A stretch of 51,915 nt of DNA from a virus: IMG/VR virus record IMGVR_UViG_3300006916_000006, positions 1 through 51,915 of that record. The stretch is one strand, 5' to 3'. Numbering within the stretch: position 1 is the first letter of the stretch; each line of letters begins with the position of its first letter. Positions 7,882-15,630 of the stretch are shown here, piece by piece. Under the pieces are notes generated by a model. That model saw only the letters and a program-made list of their open reading frames with translations. It had not been told where the DNA came from and ran no database searches. The position numbers and the translations under genes are program-made.

Positions 7882-8193
7882 ATGGATGCAAACATTATCA
7901 CTCAGACCAACACACCTGTACTTCAGGGCGACAATGCTACGAAAGCATTAGAGTCTCTGGCACGCAAATACGCTGAAGTCAAAGAAATCGAGCGTCAGGT
8001 AAAGCTGGAACTGTCCAGCCTCAAAGACCAGATCCTTGACATCGTAGGCGAAGGCAATGAAGCAGTGGCAGGTGAGTTTCGTATTCAACACAAAACCTTC
8101 ATCACCAAGCGTAAAGTGCCAACCACTTATACGATTGAAGAAACACCGTCCTCACGTTTCGATGTAAAATACGTCGGACGTGCCGGACAGTAA
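7882..8193 (+). CDS. Hypothetical early protein with coiled coil
   Basis: 103 residues (MDANIIT), with an AGGAG ribosome-binding site. Residues 17-60 form an amphipathic helix typical of a coiled coil (ALESLARKYAEVKEIERQ, then LELSSLKDQILDIV). The C-terminus is basic and beta-rich (FRIQHKTFITKRKVP). It is the first gene behind the strongest early promoter, so it should be made early and abundantly. Unrecognised; an inhibitor of a host protein or a small DNA-binding protein would fit, but nothing in the sequence proves it. Confidence 0.75.
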   Translation: MDANIITQTNTPVLQGDNATKALESLARKYAEVKEIERQVKLELSSLKDQILDIVGEGNEAVAGEFRIQHKTFITKRKVPTTYTIEETPSSRFDVKYVGRAGQ

Positions 8194-8199
8194 ACCAAC

Positions 8200-8303
8200 A
8201 CTGAGAGGCAGAATTCGGACGTTGACGGGGTGCAACGTAGCATACCAAGTGATTCTCATAGGGCGCTCTCTCAGTCTGAAGGTAAAACCCGCGAAAGAAT
8301 CAC
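8200..8303 (+). ncRNA. Structured leader with alternative pairings
   Basis: The 134-base gap holds nested stems: P1 ACTGAGAG/CTCTCAGT (8200-8207 with 8268-8275), P2 AGAAT/ATTCT (8210-8214 with 8252-8256) and P3 ACGTTG/CAACGT (8219-8224 with 8233-8238). The 3' strand of P2 is also part of GTGATTCT (8249-8256), which can pair perfectly with AGAATCAC (8296-8303); that stem excludes P2 and traps one strand of P1. Two exclusive folds upstream of a gene without a ribosome-binding site look like a switch. It is not a tRNA. Confidence 0.45.
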
Positions 8304-8327
8304 ACCACCCCACCAAATTTAACAGTA

Positions 8328-8708
8328 ATGGATCAAGACATGTGGGTTAGCAAAAAACGAATGGAAGAGATTGAAGGGCGCCTTGCAGAGTGTGAGAGGC
8401 AGGACGACCTACTTAAAAAGAGCGTGCGACACCTCCGAGGCAAAGTCGCCATCTGTGAGTGTCCCTTCAAGGAAGGAGATTTAGTGCATGTTAAAAAGTC
8501 GTATGGCACGTTTAATGGCGAGGTCATTGAAGTCTGCCAATCTTCAGACCCCGGCCCGATACGTCCAGTGCCGCGAGTTTTCATCCCCGGAGAAGGTCAC
8601 GCGTTCTTTGTTCGCAGTGGCTCACAATATGTTTTGATGCCAAAACCATCAACAATCAATCGGGGTGTAACCCTTCACGCAGGTCATGTTGACCGCGCAG
8701 AAGACTAA
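8328..8708 (+). CDS. Hypothetical protein, coiled coil plus SH3-like part
   Basis: 126 residues. Residues 8-40 are a charged helix (RMEEIEGRLAECERQDDLLKK), then CECPFKEGDLVHV and a small beta domain whose GDLVHVK...GTFNGEVIEV pattern resembles KOW or SH3-like barrels. The start at 8328 has no Shine-Dalgarno sequence and lies just after a structured leader, so its translation may be controlled. An internal ATG at 8340 is possible. No firm family assignment. Confidence 0.65.
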   Translation: MDQDMWVSKKRMEEIEGRLAECERQDDLLKKSVRHLRGKVAICECPFKEGDLVHVKKSYGTFNGEVIEVCQSSDPGPIRPVPRVFIPGEGHAFFVRSGSQYVLMPKPSTINRGVTLHAGHVDRAED

Positions 8709-8740
8709 ACAGACAGATTTTAGCAATAAAGGATTATATT

Positions 8741-9118
8741 ATGAGCATAGACAAATACGCATTTGAAGAAGGTATGGCTGACGCTGAGTTAGGCAGACAA
8801 ATATTTGAAGACAACCCTTTTGACGCAATTCGGCAGCGCCGCAAACACCTTAGCTGGCGGCACGGCCACGCGGAATTTACCAAATACCACCGCAAACGGG
8901 AGAAACAAGAGAAGCTGGACTATGAAAACGAATTAAATTGTTTTGACCCAACCAAAGGCGCAGTTGAGCGCGAATTGTTGGCAGGTATTCTGGAAACAAT
9001 GGTTCGCATTGCAGAAAACAATGAAGCCTTCCAGCAAGCACATCTCGACGCACAGAAAGAAATTGACCAGACGTTGCGGGATATGTGGATGGAACTTGTA
9101 GAGCTGCGGAGGAAGTAA
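8741..9118 (+). CDS. Hypothetical early protein
   Basis: 125 residues (MSIDKYAFEEGM) with an AAGGA site eight bases upstream. The N-terminal half is rich in charged residues and aromatic His/Arg (RQRRKHLSWRHGHAEF), the C-terminal half is a long helix (LLAGILETMVRIAENNEAF onward). Its stop TAA shares a base with the ATG of the next gene, so the two are translationally coupled. Unknown function. Confidence 0.7.
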   Translation: MSIDKYAFEEGMADAELGRQIFEDNPFDAIRQRRKHLSWRHGHAEFTKYHRKREKQEKLDYENELNCFDPTKGAVERELLAGILETMVRIAENNEAFQQAHLDAQKEIDQTLRDMWMELVELRRK

Positions 9119-9426
9119 TGAAACTTATACCCCACATGAACAAAGACATGACCGAAGTTCGGTGTGACCAAACGGGTCAACTGCTTGGCTTCGCTCACCC
9201 AGACTTTGAGAGAAGTGGGATGCCCTATGTTGAAGTGCTTTGTGCGCCACCTGCATACGGAGTGTCTGAAAGTGAGGAGTCTACGACTGTGCCAAGGCCA
9301 GACGTAATCCAACTGACCCGCGAGTGGTTTCACTTTACTGGCACACGAAGGACTGTGCATCGCTTATCGACATGGAAAGTCAATCGTGACGAGTGGACAC
9401 GACTCGTTGAGCGGGGGTGTCTATGA
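9118..9426 (+). CDS. Hypothetical early protein
   Basis: 102 residues from MKLIPHM. A longer frame starts at 9085, but the ATG at 9118 is preferred because GGAGG lies just upstream and it overlaps the previous stop (TAATG). Small beta-rich protein with CDQTGQLLGF near the start and a basic C-terminus (TGTRRTVHR). No family recognised. Confidence 0.65.
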   Translation: MKLIPHMNKDMTEVRCDQTGQLLGFAHPDFERSGMPYVEVLCAPPAYGVSESEESTTVPRPDVIQLTREWFHFTGTRRTVHRLSTWKVNRDEWTRLVERGCL

Positions 9427-9572
9427 ACCATCTACACCGAATTAGATATGGGTTGTGCGATTTAGGTGCTGTGCCTGTGTCAATGTTGAAACAATGGGCT
9501 GATGATGCTCTGGCGGCTGGTATGACAGACGTTAGGGACAAGATTGGTTGTGAGATTGTGTATAGGAGTTAA
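9423..9572 (+). CDS. Very small hypothetical protein
   Basis: A 49-codon frame, MNHLHRIRYG, coupled at both ends: ATGA overlap with the gene before and a TAATG overlap with the gene after. It reads as a helix-turn-helix-sized peptide (VPVSMLKQWADDALAAG, then TDVRDKIG). The tight coupling supports a real gene. Function unknown. Confidence 0.55.
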   Translation: MNHLHRIRYGLCDLGAVPVSMLKQWADDALAAGMTDVRDKIGCEIVYRS

Positions 9573-9574
9573 TG

Positions 9575-9832
9575 ATGGCGGGGAACCAAAACGCAGAGCA
9601 ACGCAATTTTGAGATGTCAAAAGACATCCTAGGCGCGTATGAATGGCTCTATCTGAATGACACTTGCGACATTGACGCACCCGCAATCGGAGACGTCATT
9701 GACGAAGAGCTACAGCGTCGCGGCACATACAAACTCAGGACGGGCGAGTATAAAGACGTTCTGGACTGGCTAGGGCATAGCTACAGCGCCAGAGAGATTG
9801 CACAATTTTTAATCGAAAAAAGGAGAAACTAA
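9575..9832 (+). CDS. Hypothetical early protein
   Basis: 85 residues (MAGNQNAEQ). Two adjacent ATGs exist at 9572 and 9575; AGGAG lies six bases before the second. Helical and acidic, with YEWLYLNDTCDIDAP and a C-terminal SAREIAQFLIEKRRN helix that resembles a winged or helix-turn-helix recognition segment. DNA binding is possible but not shown. Confidence 0.65.
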   Translation: MAGNQNAEQRNFEMSKDILGAYEWLYLNDTCDIDAPAIGDVIDEELQRRGTYKLRTGEYKDVLDWLGHSYSAREIAQFLIEKRRN

Positions 9833-9834
9833 CC

Positions 9835-10383
9835 ATGACAATACGAATCAAATTTCCGGCGGATGCAGACTTGTCTAAAGTTGAGTTAGACGGGCTAGGT
9901 GGGTTAAATGTAACCTGTTTTGAAATGTGCCTTGAACGAGAAGATGAAAGTTTTTGTGATGTCCGACTTCTTGAGGATGTGCGTATTGAGCTGTGCCAAA
10001 GCACCCCCATAGACGTGAATTTCTATGACAGCGTTGGTCGTAAATTAGGCCGCTTTATGTTTTACCTAAAGAAGGAGTCCTCTGTTGAGTACGCGGCCAA
10101 AGACAACACCATCTCTTTATCTGGTTTCCCAGACAAGAAGTTCTTTCCAATGCTTTCTATAGGCTACAAAGCAGGTGTGACCCATTCACGTCACGACCCC
10201 AGAACAGTAACATTCGGTGTTTCAGTGTGCGTCTTCGACACCGAAGAAGACACCTCGGTTTCAGAGGTCGAGGCCGAACTCTCAAAGTATTTCCAGAAAG
10301 CAAGCGTTGAGGGTTTCCTCAAATGTTTGACCCAGCACAGGGAAAAACTAAAGAATACCAAAGCACAACCACAAAATTCTTAA
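9835..10383 (+). CDS. Hypothetical early protein
   Basis: 182 residues (MTIRIKFPADADL), starting two bases after the previous stop, with an AAAAAGGAGAAAC leader. The first 100 residues alternate hydrophobic strands, and a YAAKDNTISLSGFPDKK segment is followed by a second beta region and a C-terminal basic helix. The leader from the ribosome-binding site to the ATG is repeated almost exactly before the next gene (10386-10406), a sign of local duplication. No family recognised. Confidence 0.65.
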   Translation: MTIRIKFPADADLSKVELDGLGGLNVTCFEMCLEREDESFCDVRLLEDVRIELCQSTPIDVNFYDSVGRKLGRFMFYLKKESSVEYAAKDNTISLSGFPDKKFFPMLSIGYKAGVTHSRHDPRTVTFGVSVCVFDTEEDTSVSEVEAELSKYFQKASVEGFLKCLTQHREKLKNTKAQPQNS

Positions 10384-10403
10384 CCAAAAAGGAGAAACTA
10401 ACC

Positions 10404-10676
10404 ATGAAACCACAAAACTACCCTGACATAGAGAAGGCATTTTACGCCACTTTGACTAACCTCCCTGTTGAGAGCTACACACAGCAATTCTCTGACCAAG
10501 AGCTGTGTCAGTTTCTAAAAGCTGCGGCAGTGATACCAGAAGACACAGAAACCCCGCCGGACGTGTTAGAGGCGTATGTGTTTGGCGCACGTCTGGCAAT
10601 CGGGGCAGCTCAACTCCTTGGCTTCGACGCTGAGAAAGAAGAGATGCAGACCGCATTATTTGGAGGTGAGGGCTAA
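10404..10676 (+). CDS. Hypothetical early protein
   Basis: 90 residues from MKPQNYP, chosen because the ATG at 10404 follows the AAAAAGGAGAAAC leader; a longer frame from 10323 lies inside the gene before. Mostly helical, with EQLY-like packing segments and an acidic C-terminus (FDAEKEEMQ). Function unknown. Confidence 0.65.
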   Translation: MKPQNYPDIEKAFYATLTNLPVESYTQQFSDQELCQFLKAAAVIPEDTETPPDVLEAYVFGARLAIGAAQLLGFDAEKEEMQTALFGGEG

Positions 10677-10889
10677 ATGAAACGCAAATTTATTATCTTC
10701 GTCACCGCAGTCCAGATACTTTTCTGCGTCTGTATTATTAACTGGCTGTATTTCACACCGAGCGACCAGCTTCAGCGTTTGTCTGATGCTCACCAGCGCC
10801 ACGCAAAAGCCCTGAAAAAGCAATGCGAGGCACAACGTAAACTTGACCGCGAAGTGTGGGAATTAAAACTTTGGCAACAATGTGGGTAG
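10677..10889 (+). CDS. Small membrane-anchored protein
   Basis: 70 residues. MKRKF then a hydrophobic helix (about residues 6-27, IIFVTAVQILFCVCIINWLYF) and a helical charged tail (LQRLSDAHQRHAKALKKQ) that may form a coiled coil. The ATG directly follows the previous TAA. The positive N-terminus suggests the tail is outside the cytoplasm. A superinfection-exclusion or envelope role would fit the size and early position, but this is inference. Confidence 0.6.
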   Translation: MKRKFIIFVTAVQILFCVCIINWLYFTPSDQLQRLSDAHQRHAKALKKQCEAQRKLDREVWELKLWQQCG

Positions 10890-10898
10890 GAGAAAACC

Positions 10899-11162
10899 AT
10901 GACCGTTGAACCTTTGAAATTATCTGATGACCATGTGCGCTTTTTCGTCAATTCTACTGACGAAAACGCACCGCGAAAATGTATTGACGCAAAAGAGACA
11001 GAAGACGCGGTGCGGTTTTACGCACACTGGTATTACCACAAAATCCACACCTTTATCACAACAGCGATACGGGTTGAGCCAGAGGGGAAACCGGCAAAGT
11101 TCTACCGCGTGGACGCTGTGCAGGGCGAGTTTATCATCACAGACATCACAGGAGTTAAGTAG
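10899..11162 (+). CDS. Hypothetical early protein
   Basis: 87 residues (MTVEPLKLSDDH), with an AGGAG site. Contains AVRFYAHWYYHKIHTF, rich in His and aromatic residues, and ends in two beta strands (KFYRVDAVQGEFIITD). The stop TAG overlaps the GTG start of the next gene. Unrecognised. Confidence 0.65.
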   Translation: MTVEPLKLSDDHVRFFVNSTDENAPRKCIDAKETEDAVRFYAHWYYHKIHTFITTAIRVEPEGKPAKFYRVDAVQGEFIITDITGVK

Positions 11163-11419
11163 TGCCAAAAACTAAGACGCACCCAAAAGAAGCAAATAAA
11201 GAAATGTCTAAATCTTTCCTACTTTGGGCAAAAGACAAATCTGCTAAACTCAAACACCCGGTTCCGGTGACAATTGCCACGCAGGTGTGGGGTAGTTTTT
11301 GGGTTGAACACGCTTTAGAGAAAAATTATGTGGAGGCGATAAAGCTGTGGCCAAACAGATCAAAGGTTATTGGGTTAAAATTAACTGAAAAAGGGGAAAA
11401 CCTTGCAGCAAAACTATAA
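11162..11419 (+). CDS. Hypothetical early protein, GTG start
   Basis: 85 residues beginning at a GTG that overlaps the previous stop (TAGTG), with GGAG upstream. Basic, Lys-rich (PKTKTHPKEANKE), with a WAKDKSAKLKH segment and IGLKLTEKGENLAAKL at the end, which resembles a winged-helix wing. Possibly nucleic-acid binding; not recognised. Confidence 0.6.
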   Translation: MPKTKTHPKEANKEMSKSFLLWAKDKSAKLKHPVPVTIATQVWGSFWVEHALEKNYVEAIKLWPNRSKVIGLKLTEKGENLAAKL

Positions 11420-11666
11420 ATACCGAATCGTAGTTCAGGAGATGGACACTCAAGAGACGCGGATAAGTGTTTCGGACGAGGTGTTCACATCTTTTACCAC
11501 AGCAAAACTCGGTGCAGTCACACTGGCAACGCAAACATCTATCCGCGACCGTTTCTTTATCCAGCGCATTGATACCGGGGAGATTGTGGCTTTGTTTTTT
11601 GGCACAGTTGTAGATGAGTCAGAGATACAGGAGGGGGGTTATGACCGAAGCACAGTCCTTCATTGA
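11403..11666 (+). CDS. Hypothetical early protein, TTG start
   Basis: 87 residues starting at a TTG preceded by GGGG at a good distance. The first internal ATG (11442) has its AGGAG directly abutting it and so is unlikely to be used. A compact beta-rich protein (YKYRIVVQEM, FTTAKLGAVTLATQ, RFFIQRIDTGEIVALFFG). It overlaps both neighbours by 17 and 26 bases. Function unknown. Confidence 0.6.
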   Translation: MQQNYKYRIVVQEMDTQETRISVSDEVFTSFTTAKLGAVTLATQTSIRDRFFIQRIDTGEIVALFFGTVVDESEIQEGGYDRSTVLH

Positions 11667-11988
11667 TGACGCAAGGCAAACATTGACAAATTTAGACAGT
11701 ACACAACATGAAAAGTTCAATTTAGCGATCGAGCAACGCATGGGGGAACTCATAAAACGCCGGAGACTTGCTGCGGGTATGAGTCGCGCAGAACTTGCGA
11801 CTTACGTTGGGTGCAAAGAGAGTTACATCTTCACCCTGGAAAACGGCACAGATCGGTTTCGCGCACACCAACTGTCTCGCATCCTCTACGCCTTGAAGAT
11901 AACACCGGCATCTTTCTTTGCGGAAGTGTTCAAACACATGACGTACTTACTTGGGAACCCTAACAGCATTTACGAGGTAAAGAAATGA
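11641..11988 (+). CDS. XRE-family helix-turn-helix regulator
   Basis: 115 residues from MTEAQSF, chosen over an upstream start at 11614 because GGAGG lies just before 11641. Residues 34-95 are a classic HTH_3 domain: GELIKRRRLAAGMSRAELATY, then VGCKESYIFTLENG as turn and recognition helix, and the AHQLSRILYALKITPASFF closing helices. A short N-terminal helical extension may dimerise. This is the most obvious DNA-binding candidate for the GAANNNNNTTC palindromes that sit in most promoters of the genome, since XRE dimers bind sites of that size. It lies in the transcript of the 7815 promoter, which carries such a site, so feedback control is plausible. Not tested. Confidence 0.85.
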   Translation: MTEAQSFIDDARQTLTNLDSTQHEKFNLAIEQRMGELIKRRRLAAGMSRAELATYVGCKESYIFTLENGTDRFRAHQLSRILYALKITPASFFAEVFKHMTYLLGNPNSIYEVKK

Positions 11989-12269
11989 CCATTAAAGACG
12001 ACTACAAAATACGAGAGCGTAAACTCCGACATGGTTTAATGGGTTTGCGGATTGATGCAGACTATCTGTGTAACCAATTAGCAGAAGAATATTGTGGCCA
12101 ACCTGCGGAGGTGTGGAATCAGGGCAAGGACACTGTGGTTGTGGGGGTCATCTGTGACTTCACCGCAGAAGAGCCAGACTTTTGTGTAAAGGCCGTTGTG
12201 AGCCGCGATGATGGGAAACCCAATCTTTCTGCACCACTCAAAAACATTAGAATAGTTGTTGACAAGTAG
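11985..12269 (+). CDS. Hypothetical early protein
   Basis: 94 residues (MTIKDDYKIRER), coupled to the regulator gene by an ATGA overlap. Helical N-terminus (LRHGLMGLRIDADYLCNQLAEEY), then beta strands (DTVVVGVICDF, FCVKAVVS). Its 3' end contains the -35 of the next promoter. Function unknown. Confidence 0.65.
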   Translation: MTIKDDYKIRERKLRHGLMGLRIDADYLCNQLAEEYCGQPAEVWNQGKDTVVVGVICDFTAEEPDFCVKAVVSRDDGKPNLSAPLKNIRIVVDK

Positions 12270-12299
12270 GAAGAAACTTCGCTATACTACCTTTGCAAC
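12259..12299 (+). promoter_or_regulatory. Early promoter with internal palindrome
   Basis: TTGACA (12259-12264), 18-base spacer with GAAGAAACTTC (12270-12280), TATACT (12283-12288), GCAAC at the predicted +1 (12295). Same geometry as the 7815 promoter. It overlaps the end of the upstream gene and serves the helicase block starting at 12319. Confidence 0.85.
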
Positions 12300-12318
12300 C
12301 AAACAAAGGAGTAACCTT

Positions 12319-12474
12319 ATGATTTTACTTACCCAGAACGTCAAAACCTATTTTGACCAGAAAGATGATGAAGCCGACGTGCAGCCCGCGTTTGAGAAAG
12401 ACGTATTAAGCCCGTCTGAAATCTACGCAATCGTGCGACTGGCGGGAGCTGTGGAGAATAACTATGTTTATTAA
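12319..12474 (+). CDS. Very small hypothetical protein
   Basis: 51 residues (MILLTQNVKTYF) behind AAAGGAG. The frame continues upstream to 12256, but that would start before the promoter. Acidic, with a FEKDVLSPSEIYAIVRLAGAV helix. First gene of the helicase transcript. Function unknown. Confidence 0.6.
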   Translation: MILLTQNVKTYFDQKDDEADVQPAFEKDVLSPSEIYAIVRLAGAVENNYVY

Positions 12475-12628
12475 GACACAAGAACAGAAAAATCCATACC
12501 ACTCCGGCGAACCCACGATTGCCTTGCCCTCCGGGGGCATGATTAACCCCTACACCGGCAAACCCGTGACTGACCCGAACTTAGCGTATGAGCTTTGGCG
12601 GGAGGCACAGCGCGGATGGCTGGAGTAA
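12464..12628 (+). CDS. Very small hypothetical protein
   Basis: 54 residues, MFIKTQEQKNPYHSG, overlapping the previous gene by 11 bases with GGAG upstream. It contains PSGGMINPYTGKPVTDPN, a loop-rich segment, and ends in a LAYELWREAQRGW helix. Coupled to its neighbours. Unrecognised. Confidence 0.5.
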   Translation: MFIKTQEQKNPYHSGEPTIALPSGGMINPYTGKPVTDPNLAYELWREAQRGWLE

Positions 12629-12831
12629 AACCGGAAGACATTCAGCAATACTGCGCCCCCACAGAACAACTCTGCGACTTGTGGCGTATGTGCGGTGCAG
12701 CCAGAGATGGGTGGCCTGTTAGTAAGCGACTTAGATGCTGGGGCAGAGTGGTACAAACAACCGTCAAAGCGGGACAAGATGGTGTTATGGTCTGCCCCCA
12801 TTTGGCATTTAACTTAGAAAAGAGAACATGA
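12616..12831 (+). CDS. Small cysteine-containing protein
   Basis: 71 residues from MAGVKPED, with GGGAGG upstream; a TTG at 12595 would add seven residues. Five Cys (YCAPTEQLC, RMC, RC, VC) are spread over 50 residues and could bind a metal. The ATG of the helicase gene overlaps its stop. Possibly a helicase accessory factor by position only. Confidence 0.5.
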   Translation: MAGVKPEDIQQYCAPTEQLCDLWRMCGAARDGWPVSKRLRCWGRVVQTTVKAGQDGVMVCPHLAFNLEKRT

Positions 12832-14405
12832 TTCTAACCTACACCAACAATGGCATCTTTTTCCTGAAGGATGCGCCTCAGACGGACACACTGCGGTTTA
12901 TGGCAGAAGGGTGGCACAGACGCGATGATGGCACGTTTTGGACGAACAGTCCTTATGCTGCCGCACTGCACTTATCACACGCTGACGCAGCCACAGAAGC
13001 CTATTTCAAACCATTGCTGCAACGACTGCGCCATAGTCGCGCAGAAACAAGCGATTTTCCTTGTGTAGAGACAGGCGACCCCGAAACCGCGTTAGACGCA
13101 ACACAGAGGGCGGGGGTCGAGTGGGCGGTCAACACACCTAATGCTTTGATTGCTGACCCGATGGGTTCGGGCAAGACAGCGATGGCGCTTGTGGCGGCGA
13201 ACACACTTGGGGCAGAGACGATACTGGTTGTGTGTCCTGCGATTGTGAAGCAGAATTGGATGCGTGAATTTGGCCGGTTTTACATCCACGGCACGAAAGA
13301 TGTTGAAATAGTCAATGGGTCAAGACACAAAATCACCAAAAAACGTATCATTATTAACTACGACCTTATCCACAAACCAACAATCCTCCAGCAGCTTTTG
13401 GACGAGTCTTTTGATCTAATTATTCTGGATGAAGTGCATTACTTGAAGAACATCAAATCAAAGCGCACGTTGGAGACACTCTCTATGGGGGGCGTTGCCA
13501 ACCTTGCCAAGCGCCGCATCGCGCTCTCTGGTACGCCTTTAACTGCGCGTCCAAGAGAAGTGTACCCCGTGATGGTTTCGTTTGCTCCTGACGCTCTGAC
13601 GCCGTTTGAGAACTATTTTGATTACACTCGCCATTTTTGCAATGGTCGCAAGACGCGCTTTGGCTGGGATGATTCTGGCGCGTCAAACCTCCAGGAACTC
13701 AATTTCCGACTACGCACCAGTATCATGCTGCGCCGACCACCAGAACTATTCCGCAAGTCTGCGCCGACGATTGTTTATCAGCCCGTGGATATTCGTAATC
13801 ACCGTGAATATCTGGACGTTGAAAACTCTCTCCTGTCCACGCCGGAATACTCACGGGTGATTGAAGAACTTGCCCCAGATGCACTGAAGAAAAAACAAAA
13901 GAATGACAAAAATTTGGGCGAAGCAGCGACATTGCGTATTCGACTGGCTGAACTCAAAGTGCCTCCAGTGGTAGATTTCATCAAAGAGACACTTGAGCAG
14001 GATGAGAAGATTGTCGTGTTCTGCCACCATAAGATTATGGTTGAGGGCATCATTGGTGCTGTCGGCGCGAGTAACTGCGTCAGAATTACCGGCGACACAC
14101 CCCAGACAGCGAGGCAAGAAGCCATTGAGTTATTTTGTTCCGACGAAAAGGTGCGCGTTCTGGTAGGTAATATACAGGCAGCAGGGACAGGACTGGATGG
14201 GCTACAGAAAGCTGCAAACATCTGTTTATTTGCGGAGACAACATGGATACCTGGTGAAATTGACCAGGCCATTGCCAGACTTGACCGCAGGGGTCAGAAG
14301 AAACAGGTTTATGCCTATTTTCTTCCGGTAAAAGGTTCTATTGACGAAACCATATCAAAGAGCATCAACACAAAACGTAAAACAATCGAAGAGGTACTAA
14401 AATGA
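12828..14405 (+). CDS. SNF2-family ATP-dependent DNA translocase
   Basis: 525 residues. Residues 1-75 form a small N-terminal module; the helicase core follows with Q-like region, Walker A GSGKT (113-117), motif II DEVH (201-204), motif III LSGTP, and in the second RecA domain the ITGDT strand, GLDGLQ and the motif VI QAIARLDRRGQ with its arginine fingers. The closest known group is the SMARCAL1/HARP-type, which anneals or remodels forked DNA without full unwinding. In phages such proteins accompany DUF2800, DUF2815 and family-A polymerase and are thought to act in replication or recombination. ATGA overlap with the next helicase gene indicates coupled synthesis. Confidence 0.9.
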   Translation: MILTYTNNGIFFLKDAPQTDTLRFMAEGWHRRDDGTFWTNSPYAAALHLSHADAATEAYFKPLLQRLRHSRAETSDFPCVETGDPETALDATQRAGVEWAVNTPNALIADPMGSGKTAMALVAANTLGAETILVVCPAIVKQNWMREFGRFYIHGTKDVEIVNGSRHKITKKRIIINYDLIHKPTILQQLLDESFDLIILDEVHYLKNIKSKRTLETLSMGGVANLAKRRIALSGTPLTARPREVYPVMVSFAPDALTPFENYFDYTRHFCNGRKTRFGWDDSGASNLQELNFRLRTSIMLRRPPELFRKSAPTIVYQPVDIRNHREYLDVENSLLSTPEYSRVIEELAPDALKKKQKNDKNLGEAATLRIRLAELKVPPVVDFIKETLEQDEKIVVFCHHKIMVEGIIGAVGASNCVRITGDTPQTARQEAIELFCSDEKVRVLVGNIQAAGTGLDGLQKAANICLFAETTWIPGEIDQAIARLDRRGQKKQVYAYFLPVKGSIDETISKSINTKRKTIEEVLK

Positions 14406-15574
14406 GCGAACTAAACGAACAGCAGAAAAAAGCCGCAGAAGAGATTTACACATCTATTGTCGAAGAGCAGGAAGACCATGTGTTAATGGGTTTTGCAGGG
14501 ACAGGCAAAAGTTACATGTGCCACCACCTTGTGAAAAACGTACTGCCAAGACCGTTGCTTTGTGCGCCAACAAACAAAGCGGCCAAAGTGTTGTCTGAGT
14601 ACACTGGTCGGGACGCAACAACACTGGCGAAAGTGCTATGTCTGCGTTTGGAGAAAGGTCAGCTAATTTCTTACGGCAAACCTGATTTATCAGACTACGA
14701 TTGCCTTGTTGTGGATGAAGCCTCTATGGTCAGCACACTTTATATGAGACTGTTATCTGAGAAAGTGAGAATCCCTATTTTGTATATTGGCGACCCCGGA
14801 CAGTTGCCGCCGGTTAAAGAAGACGAATCGCTGGTTTTCCACTGTCCCAATAAATCTTGCCTGACACAGATTGTCAGACAAGCCGCAGATAACCCACTCA
14901 TTGGCTACAGTAAGACAGTGCGTGAAAATGGGTTTAACCCCGCCACAATTCCGTTTGATGATAAGTATCTGCGTAAAGTTGGCGCAGAACACGCAGTGGA
15001 TTTATCAGTGAAAGCTACAAAAGCAGGTAAGAGTTTTGTCATCGCCGGATGGCGCAACAAGACCGTTGATATGATTAACAAAGCGGTGCATGAGGAAATC
15101 TATCCTGATGGCTCTGAGTACGCTGTTGGGGAGACGATTGTACTACAACAGCCTCTTGTGGACGCTAATAAAGACATTCTTATGAATAATGGGGATGAGT
15201 CTGTGATTGAAGAAATCACACCATACACGCCCGATGACGCATTGTTCAAAGGTCAGTTCCCGATGTGGAAAATCAAGTTGTCAGACGGATATTCTCTGAA
15301 CACTTTACGCGCCGATGCCAAGTCTCGTTTTCAAAATCTGATTGATGGGTATTTCAAATCGGGGCGCAGCGAGATGGCGTGGGCAATGCTTGAGCGCATC
15401 ACAGAGATTAAACACACTTACGCCATGACCATTCATAAACTACAAGGTTCGTCCTATGACAATGTGGGGGTTGTGACAGACGACTTAGCCGCGTGCTTCA
15501 TGCCCGATATGCAGAAAAAGCTGGCGTATGTGGCGGTGACACGTTCACGCAACCGAGTGTTATTTTTTGTTTGA
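14402..15574 (+). CDS. Dda/RecD-like superfamily 1 helicase
   Basis: 390 residues. Motifs of SF1B 5'-3' helicases are clear: Walker A GFAGTGKS (30-37), PTNKAAKVL (motif Ia), VVDEASMV (motif II, 103-110), YIGDPGQLPPV (motif III), TIHKLQGSSYD (motif V) and YVAVTRSRNRV (motif VI). Length and layout match T4 Dda, which loads at forks, strips proteins and assists origin firing and strand exchange. The gene overlaps the SNF2 gene by four bases and ends at the -35 of the next promoter. Confidence 0.9.
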   Translation: MSELNEQQKKAAEEIYTSIVEEQEDHVLMGFAGTGKSYMCHHLVKNVLPRPLLCAPTNKAAKVLSEYTGRDATTLAKVLCLRLEKGQLISYGKPDLSDYDCLVVDEASMVSTLYMRLLSEKVRIPILYIGDPGQLPPVKEDESLVFHCPNKSCLTQIVRQAADNPLIGYSKTVRENGFNPATIPFDDKYLRKVGAEHAVDLSVKATKAGKSFVIAGWRNKTVDMINKAVHEEIYPDGSEYAVGETIVLQQPLVDANKDILMNNGDESVIEEITPYTPDDALFKGQFPMWKIKLSDGYSLNTLRADAKSRFQNLIDGYFKSGRSEMAWAMLERITEIKHTYAMTIHKLQGSSYDNVGVVTDDLAACFMPDMQKKLAYVAVTRSRNRVLFFV

Positions 15575-15611
15575 TATGTGAAAAAACTGCGCTATAATAG
15601 TAGGGCGCAAC
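15571..15611 (+). promoter_or_regulatory. Early promoter, degenerate palindrome
   Basis: TTGATA (15571-15576) and TATAAT (15593-15598), spacing 16. GAAAAAACTGC (15580-15590) occupies the operator position two bases before the -10 but has one mismatch to the symmetric form. GCAAC starts at 15607, two bases later than in the other promoters. Drives the nuclease-SSB-polymerase block. Confidence 0.75.
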
Positions 15612-15630
15612 TAATAACCAGAAGAGGAAA

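Noticed and set aside
8200-8275. Possible tRNA of about 76 bases
   Set aside because: Closed by an eight-base stem but with no T-arm, D-arm or anticodon stem at the right distances on either strand.
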